A stretch of 48,360 nt of DNA from Bacteroidales bacterium. GTDB taxonomy: Bacteria > Bacteroidota > Bacteroidia > Bacteroidales > JACABE01. A model generated the notes under the pieces. The model was not told the DNA's origin and did not search any database. It saw only the letters and a list, made by a program, of their open reading frames with translations. The number at the start of each line of letters is the position of its first letter. Position 1 is the first letter of the stretch. This document shows, in pieces, positions 17,590-27,400 of the stretch. A program made the position numbers and the translations under genes. The stretch lies in the NCBI GenBank assembly GCA_023251515.1, contig JAHEYQ010000038.1, positions 1 through 48,360 on the forward strand. Reading direction: 5' to 3'.

Positions 17590-20394
17590 ATGAATAATTT
17601 AAGTCTTTATGGAATCAAAAGAAAACTATTGATTTCGATAATAATGGGTATATTAAGCCTGTTGTTTGCATCCTATGGTATTATTGCCAAAATGGGCAAT
17701 GTAACTATTGATATTCCATGGTCCCTTCTTTTACCAATACTAGCTGCAATGGCTTTTGGATGGCAGTATGGTTTAATTGCCGGTTTAACAGGTGGAGCCC
17801 TTTTCCCCTTTTTACTTTGGGCAAATAATGGTTGGGCCAATGTATTTACTGCAATAGCTTTTCAATGCATCTATATTCTATGTGGCTTGCTTTTTGACTT
17901 AAGTTATTTTAAAAAGATTCAAAAATTCTATGTCCGTATTTTATTTGTAATTATTGCAAGCATTCTTCTGGTAAGTTTTTATTATATTTTTCAGTTTAAT
18001 GCAGCTCTCGCATTAAACCCCTCTTTTTGGGAAAATAATACAATACAAAAACTGCCTAACGGTGTGCTTTATTCCTTTGCTATTAAAGATAGTATTAATA
18101 TAATAATTCTTATTCTGATTTCGGAATCATTGCTGAGAATTCCTTTTGTATGTAAGTTGTTGGGTTTGCCAGCAGAAAAACAAATGCAGGCAAACAATAA
18201 AATTTTCGTTGTATCAATTCTAATTGCACTTATTATCTGGGGTTTATTTGCCGGATTAAGTTTAGCACTTTTAAGTCCAAAAGCATTAAACGATGAACAC
18301 AATTCACTTGCATTTCTGGTAATTTTATTCTCTGGTATTTTTGTATCCCGAATACTTTTTTATTATAGTGAAATTCAATTTATTATTCAAGATCAACTAA
18401 ATATTAGCGAAAAAAAATACCGTGAATTATTTAATGCAAACAAGGATGGAATAACAATCTTTCATTTAGATACAAATGGAAAAGTATCTAATTTCATCGA
18501 AATGAACAAATCTGCTGGAGAAATGATAGGGTACAGTAAAAATGAATTATTAGGAATGAACCCGGCAGATGTTGAAGTTGATGTTACTGATGTAAAAAGA
18601 GAACAGCGTATATATGATTTGCAAACCAATGGTTTTTCATGCTTTGAAACCATATTAAGACACAAAAATGGAAGCCATATTCCTGTTGAAATAACAGTTT
18701 TTGTGATTAATTATAATAACCAATCAGCATTAATGAACATTGCCAGAGATATAAGCGAACGCAAACTGGCAGAGTATGAATTAATTAAAGCCAAAGAAAA
18801 AGCTGAAGAAAGTGAAAGGGAAATGAATAGGGCTCAGCAAATTACTCATGTTGGGAGTTGGTATCTAGATTTGGAAACCAATAAAGTAACTTGGACAGAG
18901 GAATTGTATAAAATGTATGGTTTCGACCCTACACTTCCTGTTCCTCATTATACTCAGCACATGAAGTTATTTACCCCTGAAAGTTGGGAGACCTTATCAA
19001 CTGCACTCTCAAGAACTGCCGAATCAGGAATCCCATACGATTTGGAGCTCAGAACTATTCGTGTTGACAAAACTAAGGGATGGATGTGGGTTAGAGGTGA
19101 AGTCAGAAAGGATTCCAAAGGAAGAACTATTGGTCTTTGGGGAGCCGCTCAGGATATTTCTGAACGCAAAAAGAACGAACAAGAACTAATTGTGGCCAAA
19201 GAAAAAGCCGAAGAAAGCGATCGTCTTAAAACCGCATTTCTGACGAATATGAGCCACGAAATCCGCACACCTATGAATGGTATATTAGGCTTTGCCGATT
19301 TGCTTAAAGAACCTGATCTTAGCGGTGATGAGCAACATGCATATATTGATATTATTGCGAAAAGTGGAAAACGAATGCTTAATATCATCAACGATATTAT
19401 TGATATTTCGAAGATTGAAGCTGGTTTAATGAAAATTGAAATGCAGGAATCTAATATTAATGAACAAATTGAATATATTTACACATTCTTCAAACCTGAA
19501 GTTGAAGCAAAAGGATTAAAACTTTTCTTTAAAACAGAATTGCCGGAAAAAGAAGCTTTAATAACTACAGATCGTGAAAAACTGTATGCAATATTAATTA
19601 ACTTAGTAAAAAATGCTATAAAATATACACCTTCAGGTTCAATAGAGTATGGGTATGTTTCGACAGGCTCAACAACAGCTTCGGAGAGTGAGGTGGTTGA
19701 GCGACTTGTACTGAGCGAAGTCGAAGTAAGCCGCCCCCCCGAACTGGAATTTTATGTAAAAGATACCGGAATTGGAATTCCCAAAAACAGACAACAAGCC
19801 ATTTTTGAACGTTTTGTTCAAGCCGATATTGATGATGAAATGGCAAGACAAGGTGCCGGACTGGGATTGGCAATTACAAAATCTTATGTAGAAATGCTGG
19901 GTGGAAAAATATGGGTAGAAAGTGAAGAAGGCAAAGGTTCTTGCTTTTATTTTACATTACCTTATTACTCTAAACAATTAGAGGTAACTCATATAATTGA
20001 TGATTCGCCGGAAATTAAAAGTGATTTGAAAAGTTTGCGAATTTTAATTGCAGAAGATGATGAAACTTCAGAAACGCTATTATCTATTATGCTGGTAACA
20101 TATAGTAAGGATATACTAAAAGTGAAAAATGGTATTGATGCAGTTGAAATTTGTCGTCAAAACCCAGATATCGATCTGATAATGATGGATATAAGAATGC
20201 CAGAACTGGGTGGATATGAGGCATGTCGACAAATAAGGCAGTTTAATAACGATGTTATTATAATAGCACAAACTGCATTTGGTTTGGCTGGTGACAGAGA
20301 AAAAGCACTGGAGGCAGGATGTAATGATTATATTTCGAAACCGATTAAGAAAAATGATTTGCTGGAGTTGATGCAGAAGTATTTTAAAAAATAA
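17590..20394 (+). CDS. Membrane-bound hybrid histidine kinase, PAS-PAS-HisKA-HATPase-REC
   Basis: 934 residues. The first 260 hold about seven or eight membrane helices (for example 12-34, 44-75, 85-103, 115-137, 165-182, 205-228, 238-258) of no family I can name firmly. Then PAS 275-392, PAS 410-527, HisKA 540-612 (His556 in NMSHEIRTPMNG), ATPase about 650-792 (DTGIGI, GAGLGL) and receiver 816-932 (Asp867, Lys917). From HisKA onward it is nearly the same as the next gene's kinase core. The ATPase domain holds about 20 extra residues near 691-717, encoded by a palindromic DNA repeat. It is followed by the 1320-residue kinase after 69 bp. Confidence 0.92.
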   Translation: MNNLSLYGIKRKLLISIIMGILSLLFASYGIIAKMGNVTIDIPWSLLLPILAAMAFGWQYGLIAGLTGGALFPFLLWANNGWANVFTAIAFQCIYILCGLLFDLSYFKKIQKFYVRILFVIIASILLVSFYYIFQFNAALALNPSFWENNTIQKLPNGVLYSFAIKDSINIIILILISESLLRIPFVCKLLGLPAEKQMQANNKIFVVSILIALIIWGLFAGLSLALLSPKALNDEHNSLAFLVILFSGIFVSRILFYYSEIQFIIQDQLNISEKKYRELFNANKDGITIFHLDTNGKVSNFIEMNKSAGEMIGYSKNELLGMNPADVEVDVTDVKREQRIYDLQTNGFSCFETILRHKNGSHIPVEITVFVINYNNQSALMNIARDISERKLAEYELIKAKEKAEESEREMNRAQQITHVGSWYLDLETNKVTWTEELYKMYGFDPTLPVPHYTQHMKLFTPESWETLSTALSRTAESGIPYDLELRTIRVDKTKGWMWVRGEVRKDSKGRTIGLWGAAQDISERKKNEQELIVAKEKAEESDRLKTAFLTNMSHEIRTPMNGILGFADLLKEPDLSGDEQHAYIDIIAKSGKRMLNIINDIIDISKIEAGLMKIEMQESNINEQIEYIYTFFKPEVEAKGLKLFFKTELPEKEALITTDREKLYAILINLVKNAIKYTPSGSIEYGYVSTGSTTASESEVVERLVLSEVEVSRPPELEFYVKDTGIGIPKNRQQAIFERFVQADIDDEMARQGAGLGLAITKSYVEMLGGKIWVESEEGKGSCFYFTLPYYSKQLEVTHIIDDSPEIKSDLKSLRILIAEDDETSETLLSIMLVTYSKDILKVKNGIDAVEICRQNPDIDLIMMDIRMPELGGYEACRQIRQFNNDVIIIAQTAFGLAGDREKALEAGCNDYISKPIKKNDLLELMQKYFKK
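19657..19730 (+). repeat. REP-like palindromic element inserted in frame in a kinase gene
   Basis: Inverted arms TTCGACAGGCTCAAC (19659-19673) and GGTTGAGC...GAGCGAAGTCGAA (about 19694-19725) can fold into a large hairpin. The motif TGAGCGAAGTCGAA is of the kind dispersed in many bacterial genomes. It is translated in frame as EVVERLVLSEVE. The neighbouring paralogous kinase lacks it at the same place. A run of seven C residues (19734-19740) follows. Confidence 0.75.
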
Positions 20395-20463
20395 TTTATA
20401 GAAATAGTCAATTAAACAAAAGTATTATAGCTCATATATTAATTATATCAAAAACCATTTACT

Positions 20464-23400
20464 ATGAACTTACATGATAAAAGCAAAGAGGATTTAATAA
20501 TAGAATTACAGCAGCTTAAACAATCAAATGATGCATTAGAGCTTGCAATACAAACGGATCGTTTTAAATTTAAACAAGTTGAAGAAGCATTAAGATTTAG
20601 TGAAGAAAGATACCAATTGTTATTTAATAAAGCACCATTGGGTTATCAATCGCTTGATTTTGAAGGTTGTTTTATTGAAGTAAATCAGCAGTGGCTCGAT
20701 ACATTGGGTTATATACGTGAAGAAGTGATAGGCAAATGGTTTGGTGATTTTCTTACACCTGCCTATCAGGATGGTTTTCGAAAACGATTTCCGATTTTTA
20801 AAGAACGGGGCAAAATTCACAGTGAATTTGAGATGGTACATAAAAATGGTACTATTCTATTTATTGCTTTTGAAGGTAGAGTAGGATATGATTTAAACGG
20901 TGATTTTAAGCAAACACATTGTATTTTACAGGATATTACAGAAAATAAACAAATAGAAAAAGGACTAAGAGATAGTGAAGAAAAATACCGTTTACTTCAT
21001 GAAAATGCCGGAATCGGGATTGGTTATTATAAGGTTGATGGAACCATAATTTCCTATAACAATATTGCCGCCAAAAATATGAATGGGTTGCCAGAAGATT
21101 TTAATGGAAAATCCATCTATGAAATTTTTTCCATTCCTATAGCTGAATTTTATCATGAAAGAATTAAAAAGGCAGCATTATCGGAAATACCTGTTGCTTA
21201 TGAGGATGAAGTTAATTTAACAAAATCAATTAAATATTTTTTAAGTACTTATACGAGAATTGTTAATATAAATGGTGAAATTGAAGGTGTTCAAATTCTT
21301 TCGCAGGATATCACTGAACGCAAGTTGGCGGAAAATGAAATTTTAAAAATTAGTCATCACTACCAGTCAATTATTGAAAAAGCCCCGGATGGTATCGTGC
21401 TACTGGATGCTGAAGGGAACTTCAAATATATAAGTCCTGCCGCGAAAAAAATGTTTGGATATATACAAACGGATGACGTTTCCGGCAATCCTGCTGAATT
21501 TACTCATTCTGATGATTTACAAATGGTTGTTTCGGAGTTGGCTAAGTTAATTGAAAATCCGGATTATGTCCCAACTCTTAAATATCGTTTTATTGACAAG
21601 CAAGGCAACTGGCATTGGGTAGAAACTACATTCAGCAATTTGTTGGCTAATCCAAGTGTGGAATCTATCGTATTGAATTTTAAAGATATTACTGAACGAA
21701 AGTTATCCGATTCCATTTTTAAAGATATTATTGAAAAAAATCCTATGTCAATTCAGATATTGGATATGGAAGGTTATCCGACTCAGGTAAATTCGGCACA
21801 TACCAAACTTTTTGGCGCAAAACCTCCTTCTGACTATTCTGTTTTAAAAGATCCTCAATTATTATTATTAGGGTTTGACAAATTGTTTGATCGGATTAAA
21901 AAAGGAGAAGTTGTTTACTTCCCTGATTCATATTATAATGTTCATGATGTCGATCCATCATTTCCAGATTCTCCTTCATGGATTAAAGCGCTTGGCTTCA
22001 CATTAAATGATAATAATGGAAATCCCAATAAAATAGTTTTAATGCATGAAAACATTACTGAACGCAAAAATGCAGAAGCATTGTTGAATGATATCATAGA
22101 AAATAATCCAATGTCGATTCAAATTGTTGATAAAGATGGGCATACTTTGAGAGGGAATCCTGCATTTATTGAACTTTTTGGTTCTGTTCCGCCTCCTGAA
22201 TTTTCAATTTTTGAGGATTTAAAAAGCAAAAGTCCTGAATTGGAAAATTTAGTTTTAAAGTTAAAAAATGGCGAGATTGTTCAATTACCTGATATTTATT
22301 TTAATGCACATGATGCTGTGGAAGAAGCACCTGATATTCCACTCTGGATACGGGCATTGATATTTCCTTTAAAAGATAGTGGAGGAAAGCCCGAGCGTTT
22401 TGTTTTTATGCATGAGAACATTACTGAACGGAAAATTGCAGAACATGAACTAATTAAAGCTAAAGAAAAAGCCGAAGAAAGCGAATTTAGATTAAAACTT
22501 GCAGCATTTTCTGGACAACTTGGAATTTGGGACTTGAATTTAAAAAATAATTATATGGTTTGGGACGAAAGAATGTTTGAACTATATGGAATTCAACATC
22601 AAACAGTTCCAATCAGTTTTGATGTATGGACTAATGGACTTCATCAGGAAGATAAACAAAGGGCAATAGATGAATGTTTTGCAGCATTAAAAGGTGAAAG
22701 AGTTTTTAATACAACATTCAGAGTTATTCATCCAAATGGGACTATTTTGTATTTAAAAGCAGATGGACTTGTTATTAGAGATGCTGATAATAAGCCAATT
22801 CGGATGATAGGTATTAATAAAGACATAACAAACACTAAACTTGCTGAAAAAGAATTAAAGCACGCCAAAGAAAATGCTGAAGAAAATGAACAAAGGTTAT
22901 CTGCATTTATAAATTCTATTCCGGATATTATATGTTACAAGGATGGAGCTGGAAAATGGTTATTGGCAAATGAGTCAGATTTAGAATTGTTTTGTTTAAA
23001 AGGTGTTGACTATTTTGGAAAAACAGATATTGAATTATCTGAATACACTAATGAAATATATAAAAATGCTTTTATAAACTGTATGGTATCAGATGAAAAG
23101 GCCTGGGAAAATAAGACAATATCAAATGGAATTGAAATTATTCCAACAGTTACAGGTGAGAAAAGAATTTTTGAAGTATATAAAGTTCCTTCTTTTTATT
23201 CAAATGGTGAAAGAAAAGGCTTGGCTGTTATAGGACGCGATATTTCAATTTTGTATGAAACTCAAGAAAATCTGCTTATAGCCAAAGAAAAAGCTCAGGA
23301 GAGCGACCGTCTCAAATCAGCCTTTCTCGCAAATATGAGCCATGAAATACGTACACCAATGAATGGCATTTTAGGCTTTGCCGATTTACTGAATGATCCT

Positions 23401-24426
23401 GAATTAAGTGGTGAACAACAACAACAATATATCAAAATTATTGAAAAAAGTGGAGCACGTATGCTTAATATTATCAATGATATTATTGATATTTCCAAAA
23501 TAGAAGCTGGTTTGATGAATTTAGATATTAAAGAAACTAATATCAACGAACAAATCGAATACATCTTTACTTTTTTCAAACTGGAAGTAGAAGCTAAAGG
23601 TATGCAATTAACTTTTAATACCAAATTGCCTAAAAATAAAGCTTTAATAACAACGGACAGAGAAAAACTGTATGCCATACTTACCAATTTGGTGAAAAAT
23701 GCCATAAAATATAGCAAAGTAGGAAATATTGAATTGGGCTATAATCTCCTCAAAACAGATGTTGCTCAGTCTGTATTGGAATTTTATGTAAAAGATAGCG
23801 GAATTGGAATATCAAAAGACCGGCAACAAGCTATTTTTGAACGTTTTGTACAAGCTGATATTGAAGATGAAATGGCTAGACAGGGTGCAGGATTGGGATT
23901 AACCATCACAAAATCATATGTAGAAATGCTGGGTGGTAAAATTTGGGTTGAAAGTGAAGAGGGCATTGGAAGTTGTTTTTATTTTACATTGCCTTATATT
24001 GCATATAATGAAGAAATTACAAAAGTTTCTGATGATTTATTTGACAGCAGTAATTCTACTAAAAATCTAAAAATATTGATTGCTGAAGATGATGAAACCT
24101 CAGAAACACTATTATCTATTTTGCTTGTTACTTTTAGTAAAGATATACTTAAAGTAAAAAATGGAATTGATGCAATTGAAATATGCCGCCAAAATCCAGA
24201 TATTGATCTGATAATGATGGATATCAGAATGCCGTTGCTTGGTGGTTATGAAGCCACCAAACTAATAAGGGAATTTAATAAAGATGTGAAAATTATTGCT
24301 CAGACTGCATACGGACTTTCAGGTGATAGGGAAAAAGCTTTGGAAGCCGGATGTAATGATTATATTTCAAAACCGATTAAGAAAAATCAATTGAAGGATA
24401 TGATAGATAAGTATTTTAAAAAGTAA
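20464..24426 (+). CDS. Soluble hybrid histidine kinase with seven PAS domains
   Basis: 1320 residues without membrane segments. After a coiled-coil start (1-45) come seven PAS/PAC units at about 46-165, 172-288, 298-413, 418-535, 540-657, 672-795 and 808-930. Then HisKA 945-1015 (His960), ATPase 1060-1178 (DSGIGI, GAGLGL) and receiver 1202-1318 (Asp1253, Lys1303). PAS 4 and PAS 5 are a tandem duplicate (NPMSIQI... and FMHENITERK-type ends). Kinase core and receiver are very close to those of the preceding gene, so one arose from the other by recent duplication with exchange of the sensory part. The next kinase gene begins 5 bp after its stop. Confidence 0.92.
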   Translation: MNLHDKSKEDLIIELQQLKQSNDALELAIQTDRFKFKQVEEALRFSEERYQLLFNKAPLGYQSLDFEGCFIEVNQQWLDTLGYIREEVIGKWFGDFLTPAYQDGFRKRFPIFKERGKIHSEFEMVHKNGTILFIAFEGRVGYDLNGDFKQTHCILQDITENKQIEKGLRDSEEKYRLLHENAGIGIGYYKVDGTIISYNNIAAKNMNGLPEDFNGKSIYEIFSIPIAEFYHERIKKAALSEIPVAYEDEVNLTKSIKYFLSTYTRIVNINGEIEGVQILSQDITERKLAENEILKISHHYQSIIEKAPDGIVLLDAEGNFKYISPAAKKMFGYIQTDDVSGNPAEFTHSDDLQMVVSELAKLIENPDYVPTLKYRFIDKQGNWHWVETTFSNLLANPSVESIVLNFKDITERKLSDSIFKDIIEKNPMSIQILDMEGYPTQVNSAHTKLFGAKPPSDYSVLKDPQLLLLGFDKLFDRIKKGEVVYFPDSYYNVHDVDPSFPDSPSWIKALGFTLNDNNGNPNKIVLMHENITERKNAEALLNDIIENNPMSIQIVDKDGHTLRGNPAFIELFGSVPPPEFSIFEDLKSKSPELENLVLKLKNGEIVQLPDIYFNAHDAVEEAPDIPLWIRALIFPLKDSGGKPERFVFMHENITERKIAEHELIKAKEKAEESEFRLKLAAFSGQLGIWDLNLKNNYMVWDERMFELYGIQHQTVPISFDVWTNGLHQEDKQRAIDECFAALKGERVFNTTFRVIHPNGTILYLKADGLVIRDADNKPIRMIGINKDITNTKLAEKELKHAKENAEENEQRLSAFINSIPDIICYKDGAGKWLLANESDLELFCLKGVDYFGKTDIELSEYTNEIYKNAFINCMVSDEKAWENKTISNGIEIIPTVTGEKRIFEVYKVPSFYSNGERKGLAVIGRDISILYETQENLLIAKEKAQESDRLKSAFLANMSHEIRTPMNGILGFADLLNDPELSGEQQQQYIKIIEKSGARMLNIINDIIDISKIEAGLMNLDIKETNINEQIEYIFTFFKLEVEAKGMQLTFNTKLPKNKALITTDREKLYAILTNLVKNAIKYSKVGNIELGYNLLKTDVAQSVLEFYVKDSGIGISKDRQQAIFERFVQADIEDEMARQGAGLGLTITKSYVEMLGGKIWVESEEGIGSCFYFTLPYIAYNEEITKVSDDLFDSSNSTKNLKILIAEDDETSETLLSILLVTFSKDILKVKNGIDAIEICRQNPDIDLIMMDIRMPLLGGYEATKLIREFNKDVKIIAQTAYGLSGDREKALEAGCNDYISKPIKKNQLKDMIDKYFKK

Positions 24427-24431
24427 AAACT

Positions 24432-27400
24432 ATGAATACAGATATTTTTAAACAAATAATTAGCGATGCACCTTTTGGCTTTGCATATCATGAAATTTTA
24501 TTGAATGATAATGGTCAAGCTATTGACTATGTGTTTCTTGATGTAAATCCTGCATTTGAAAAATTAACAGGATTAAGAGCTGAAAATATAATAAATAAAA
24601 AAGTTACGGATGTAATACCTGATATTGTTAGTGATAAATTCAACTGGATTTCCTTTTATGGAGAAGTAGCGATAAATGGCGGAAATAAAGAATTTGAACA
24701 GTTTTCGGAGCTTCTGAATCGTTGGTATAATGTTCAGGTAAACTCTACCAAAAAGTATTATTTTTCAACTTTCTTTACGGATATTACTGATAAAAAGATT
24801 ATTATCAGTCAGTCTAATCTGTTTTTAGGAAATGAAGAAAAAGATATTGATTATCAGCAGATAGTTGAGGGTATGAAAACTATTTCCGGTGCAAAATATC
24901 TTGCTTTTAATATTTTTGAAAAAAATGGTTTAGATTTTACAACAGTTGCTATATCGGGCATGAACGAACATTTACAAAAAGCGATACAAATGCTGGGTTT
25001 TGAAATTGTTGGTAAAAAATGGAAACATGATGCTAATAAAGCAGAAAAAACGAAAAACAAGATTATAACCCGATTTAATAATTTACAGGAATTAACAGGT
25101 GCAGTAATTTCAAAACCAATTATTTCTTTATTTGAAAAGACATATAGAATAGGAGAAATTGCTGTTGTAAAAATATTAAAAGGTGAAAAATCCTTAGGTG
25201 ATTTTACATTAGTTATGGCTGAAGGAGAATCTTTAAAAAACGATATATCCATAGAGCTTTTTGCTCAGCAAGTGGGTCTATTTATAGATAGAAACAATAT
25301 AGAAGAAGCACTTAAAATAAGCGAAGTTAAATACCGAAGTCTTGTAAATTTAATGCAGGTTGGAGTAATTATACAAGATTCACAAGCTAAAATACTATTT
25401 AGCAACCCCAAAGCAATTGAATATTTGGGAATTTCGGAAGATCAGCTTTTAGGGAGAACATCTTTTGATCCCGATTGGAATGTAATTCATGAAGATGGAT
25501 CACCATTTCCCGGGAATAAACATCCTGTTCCACAAGCAATTGCAACACGTCTTCCGGTTCGGAATGTAATTATGGGAGTTTATCGACCGGCATTAAAAGA
25601 TAGGGTTTGGCTTTTAGTAGATGCTGAACCTCAACTAAATATTGATGGAACTATACATCAAGTGGTTTGCTCTTTTATTGACATTACAGAACGAATTCTT
25701 GCTGAAGACATTTCGAGACAACTCAACGAAGTTCAATTATTTTTGGCTCAGCATAGTGGAAAAAAGGATGAGTTGAATTTCTTTGAATTGTTAGCTCAGT
25801 ATCTTGCAAAAACAATGGAAGCAGATTTTGTGTGTATCGACAAACTGGAAGGGGATGGATTAAATGCCAAAACATTAGCTGTATGGCACGATGGCCAGTT
25901 CGAAGACAATATCGTTTATTCACTTAAAGATACTCCTTGTGGAGATGTGGTTGGAAAAGCAATCTGTTGTTTTCCTGCAAGTGTTTGTAAATTATTTCCT
26001 AATGATACGGTTCTTCAGGATCTGAAAGCAGAAAGTTATGTAGGAGTTACCTTATGGAGTCATACGGGTAAACCGATCGGGCTAATTGCAGTTATTAAAA
26101 GCAATCCGATTAAAAACCTTAAACTAGCTGAAGATTTATTAAAAATGGTTGCAGTTAGAGCTTCAGGTGAGCTCGAAAGAATGGAAACAGAACTTGTATT
26201 AAAGGCAAGCGAAGAAAAATATCGACTTTTACTGGAAAATTCAGGAATTGGAGTTGGTGTTTATACCTTAGAGGGTAGCATTTTATTATTTAACCAGAAA
26301 GCATTGGAAAATCTTGGTGGAAAAGCTGAAAACTTTATTGGCAAAAATTTGAAAGAAGTATTTGGCGAACCTACTGCATCTGCTTATTTATCAAGATTTG
26401 AAGAAGTTTTAAACAGTGAAACAAGTTTGGAATATGAGGATTTTGTTTCGCTGCCAACAGGGAATAAATGGTTTCTTTCAAATCATTCAAAAATCAAAAA
26501 TGCTGAGGGTGAAATAATTGGTATTCAAGTATTAGCACATGATATAACTGAACGCAAACAGGCTGTACTTGAAATAGAAAAAAATCAAAAATTACTTGAA
26601 GATTCCCAACGAATCGGGAAAATCGGAGGTTGGGAATTAAATATTGATACTATGGAACTTAAATGGACCAAAGAAATGTATTATATTCACGAAGTTGATT
26701 TGGATTTCAACCTAAAAGTAGAAAAGCGATTAAATTTTTACACTCCAGAGTCCTTACCTTTAATAGACAAAGCCGTGCAAAACGCTATCAACAATGGAGA
26801 ATCTTATGAAATTGATTCGGAAATTATTACGGCAAAAGGAAATCATAAATTTGTTAAATCAATTGGAAAGACAGATTTAATAAACCGAAGAATTTTTGGT
26901 CTTTTTCAGGATATAACCGAACGTAAACAAGCTGAAAACGAATTAAGGGCAAGCGAAACCAGATTCCGTAAATTATTACAGGAAGTAGAAACAGTTTCTG
27001 TTCAGGGTTATGCACCCGATGGTACTACACAATATTGGAATAAAGCTTCCGAAAACTTATATGGATATACAGCAGAGGAGGCTATTGGGAAAAATCTGGT
27101 AGATTTAATTATCCCTGCCGAAATGCGTGAAAATATTAGTCAGGCAATAATTGATATGGCAAAAACAGGAATTCCTGTTCCTGCCTCAGAATTATCACTA
27201 ATGCGGAAAGATGGTTCGCAAGTATCCGTTTTTTCAACTCATACCATAGTTCAGATACCGGATAAATCACAAGAGTTATTTTGTATTGATATTGATTTAA
27301 CGGAACTAAAAAAAGCTGAAATAGCAATTCAGAAAAGAGAAACACAAATCAATCAATTACTTCAAACTACCGATCAGGGTATTTATGGAATCGATATGAA

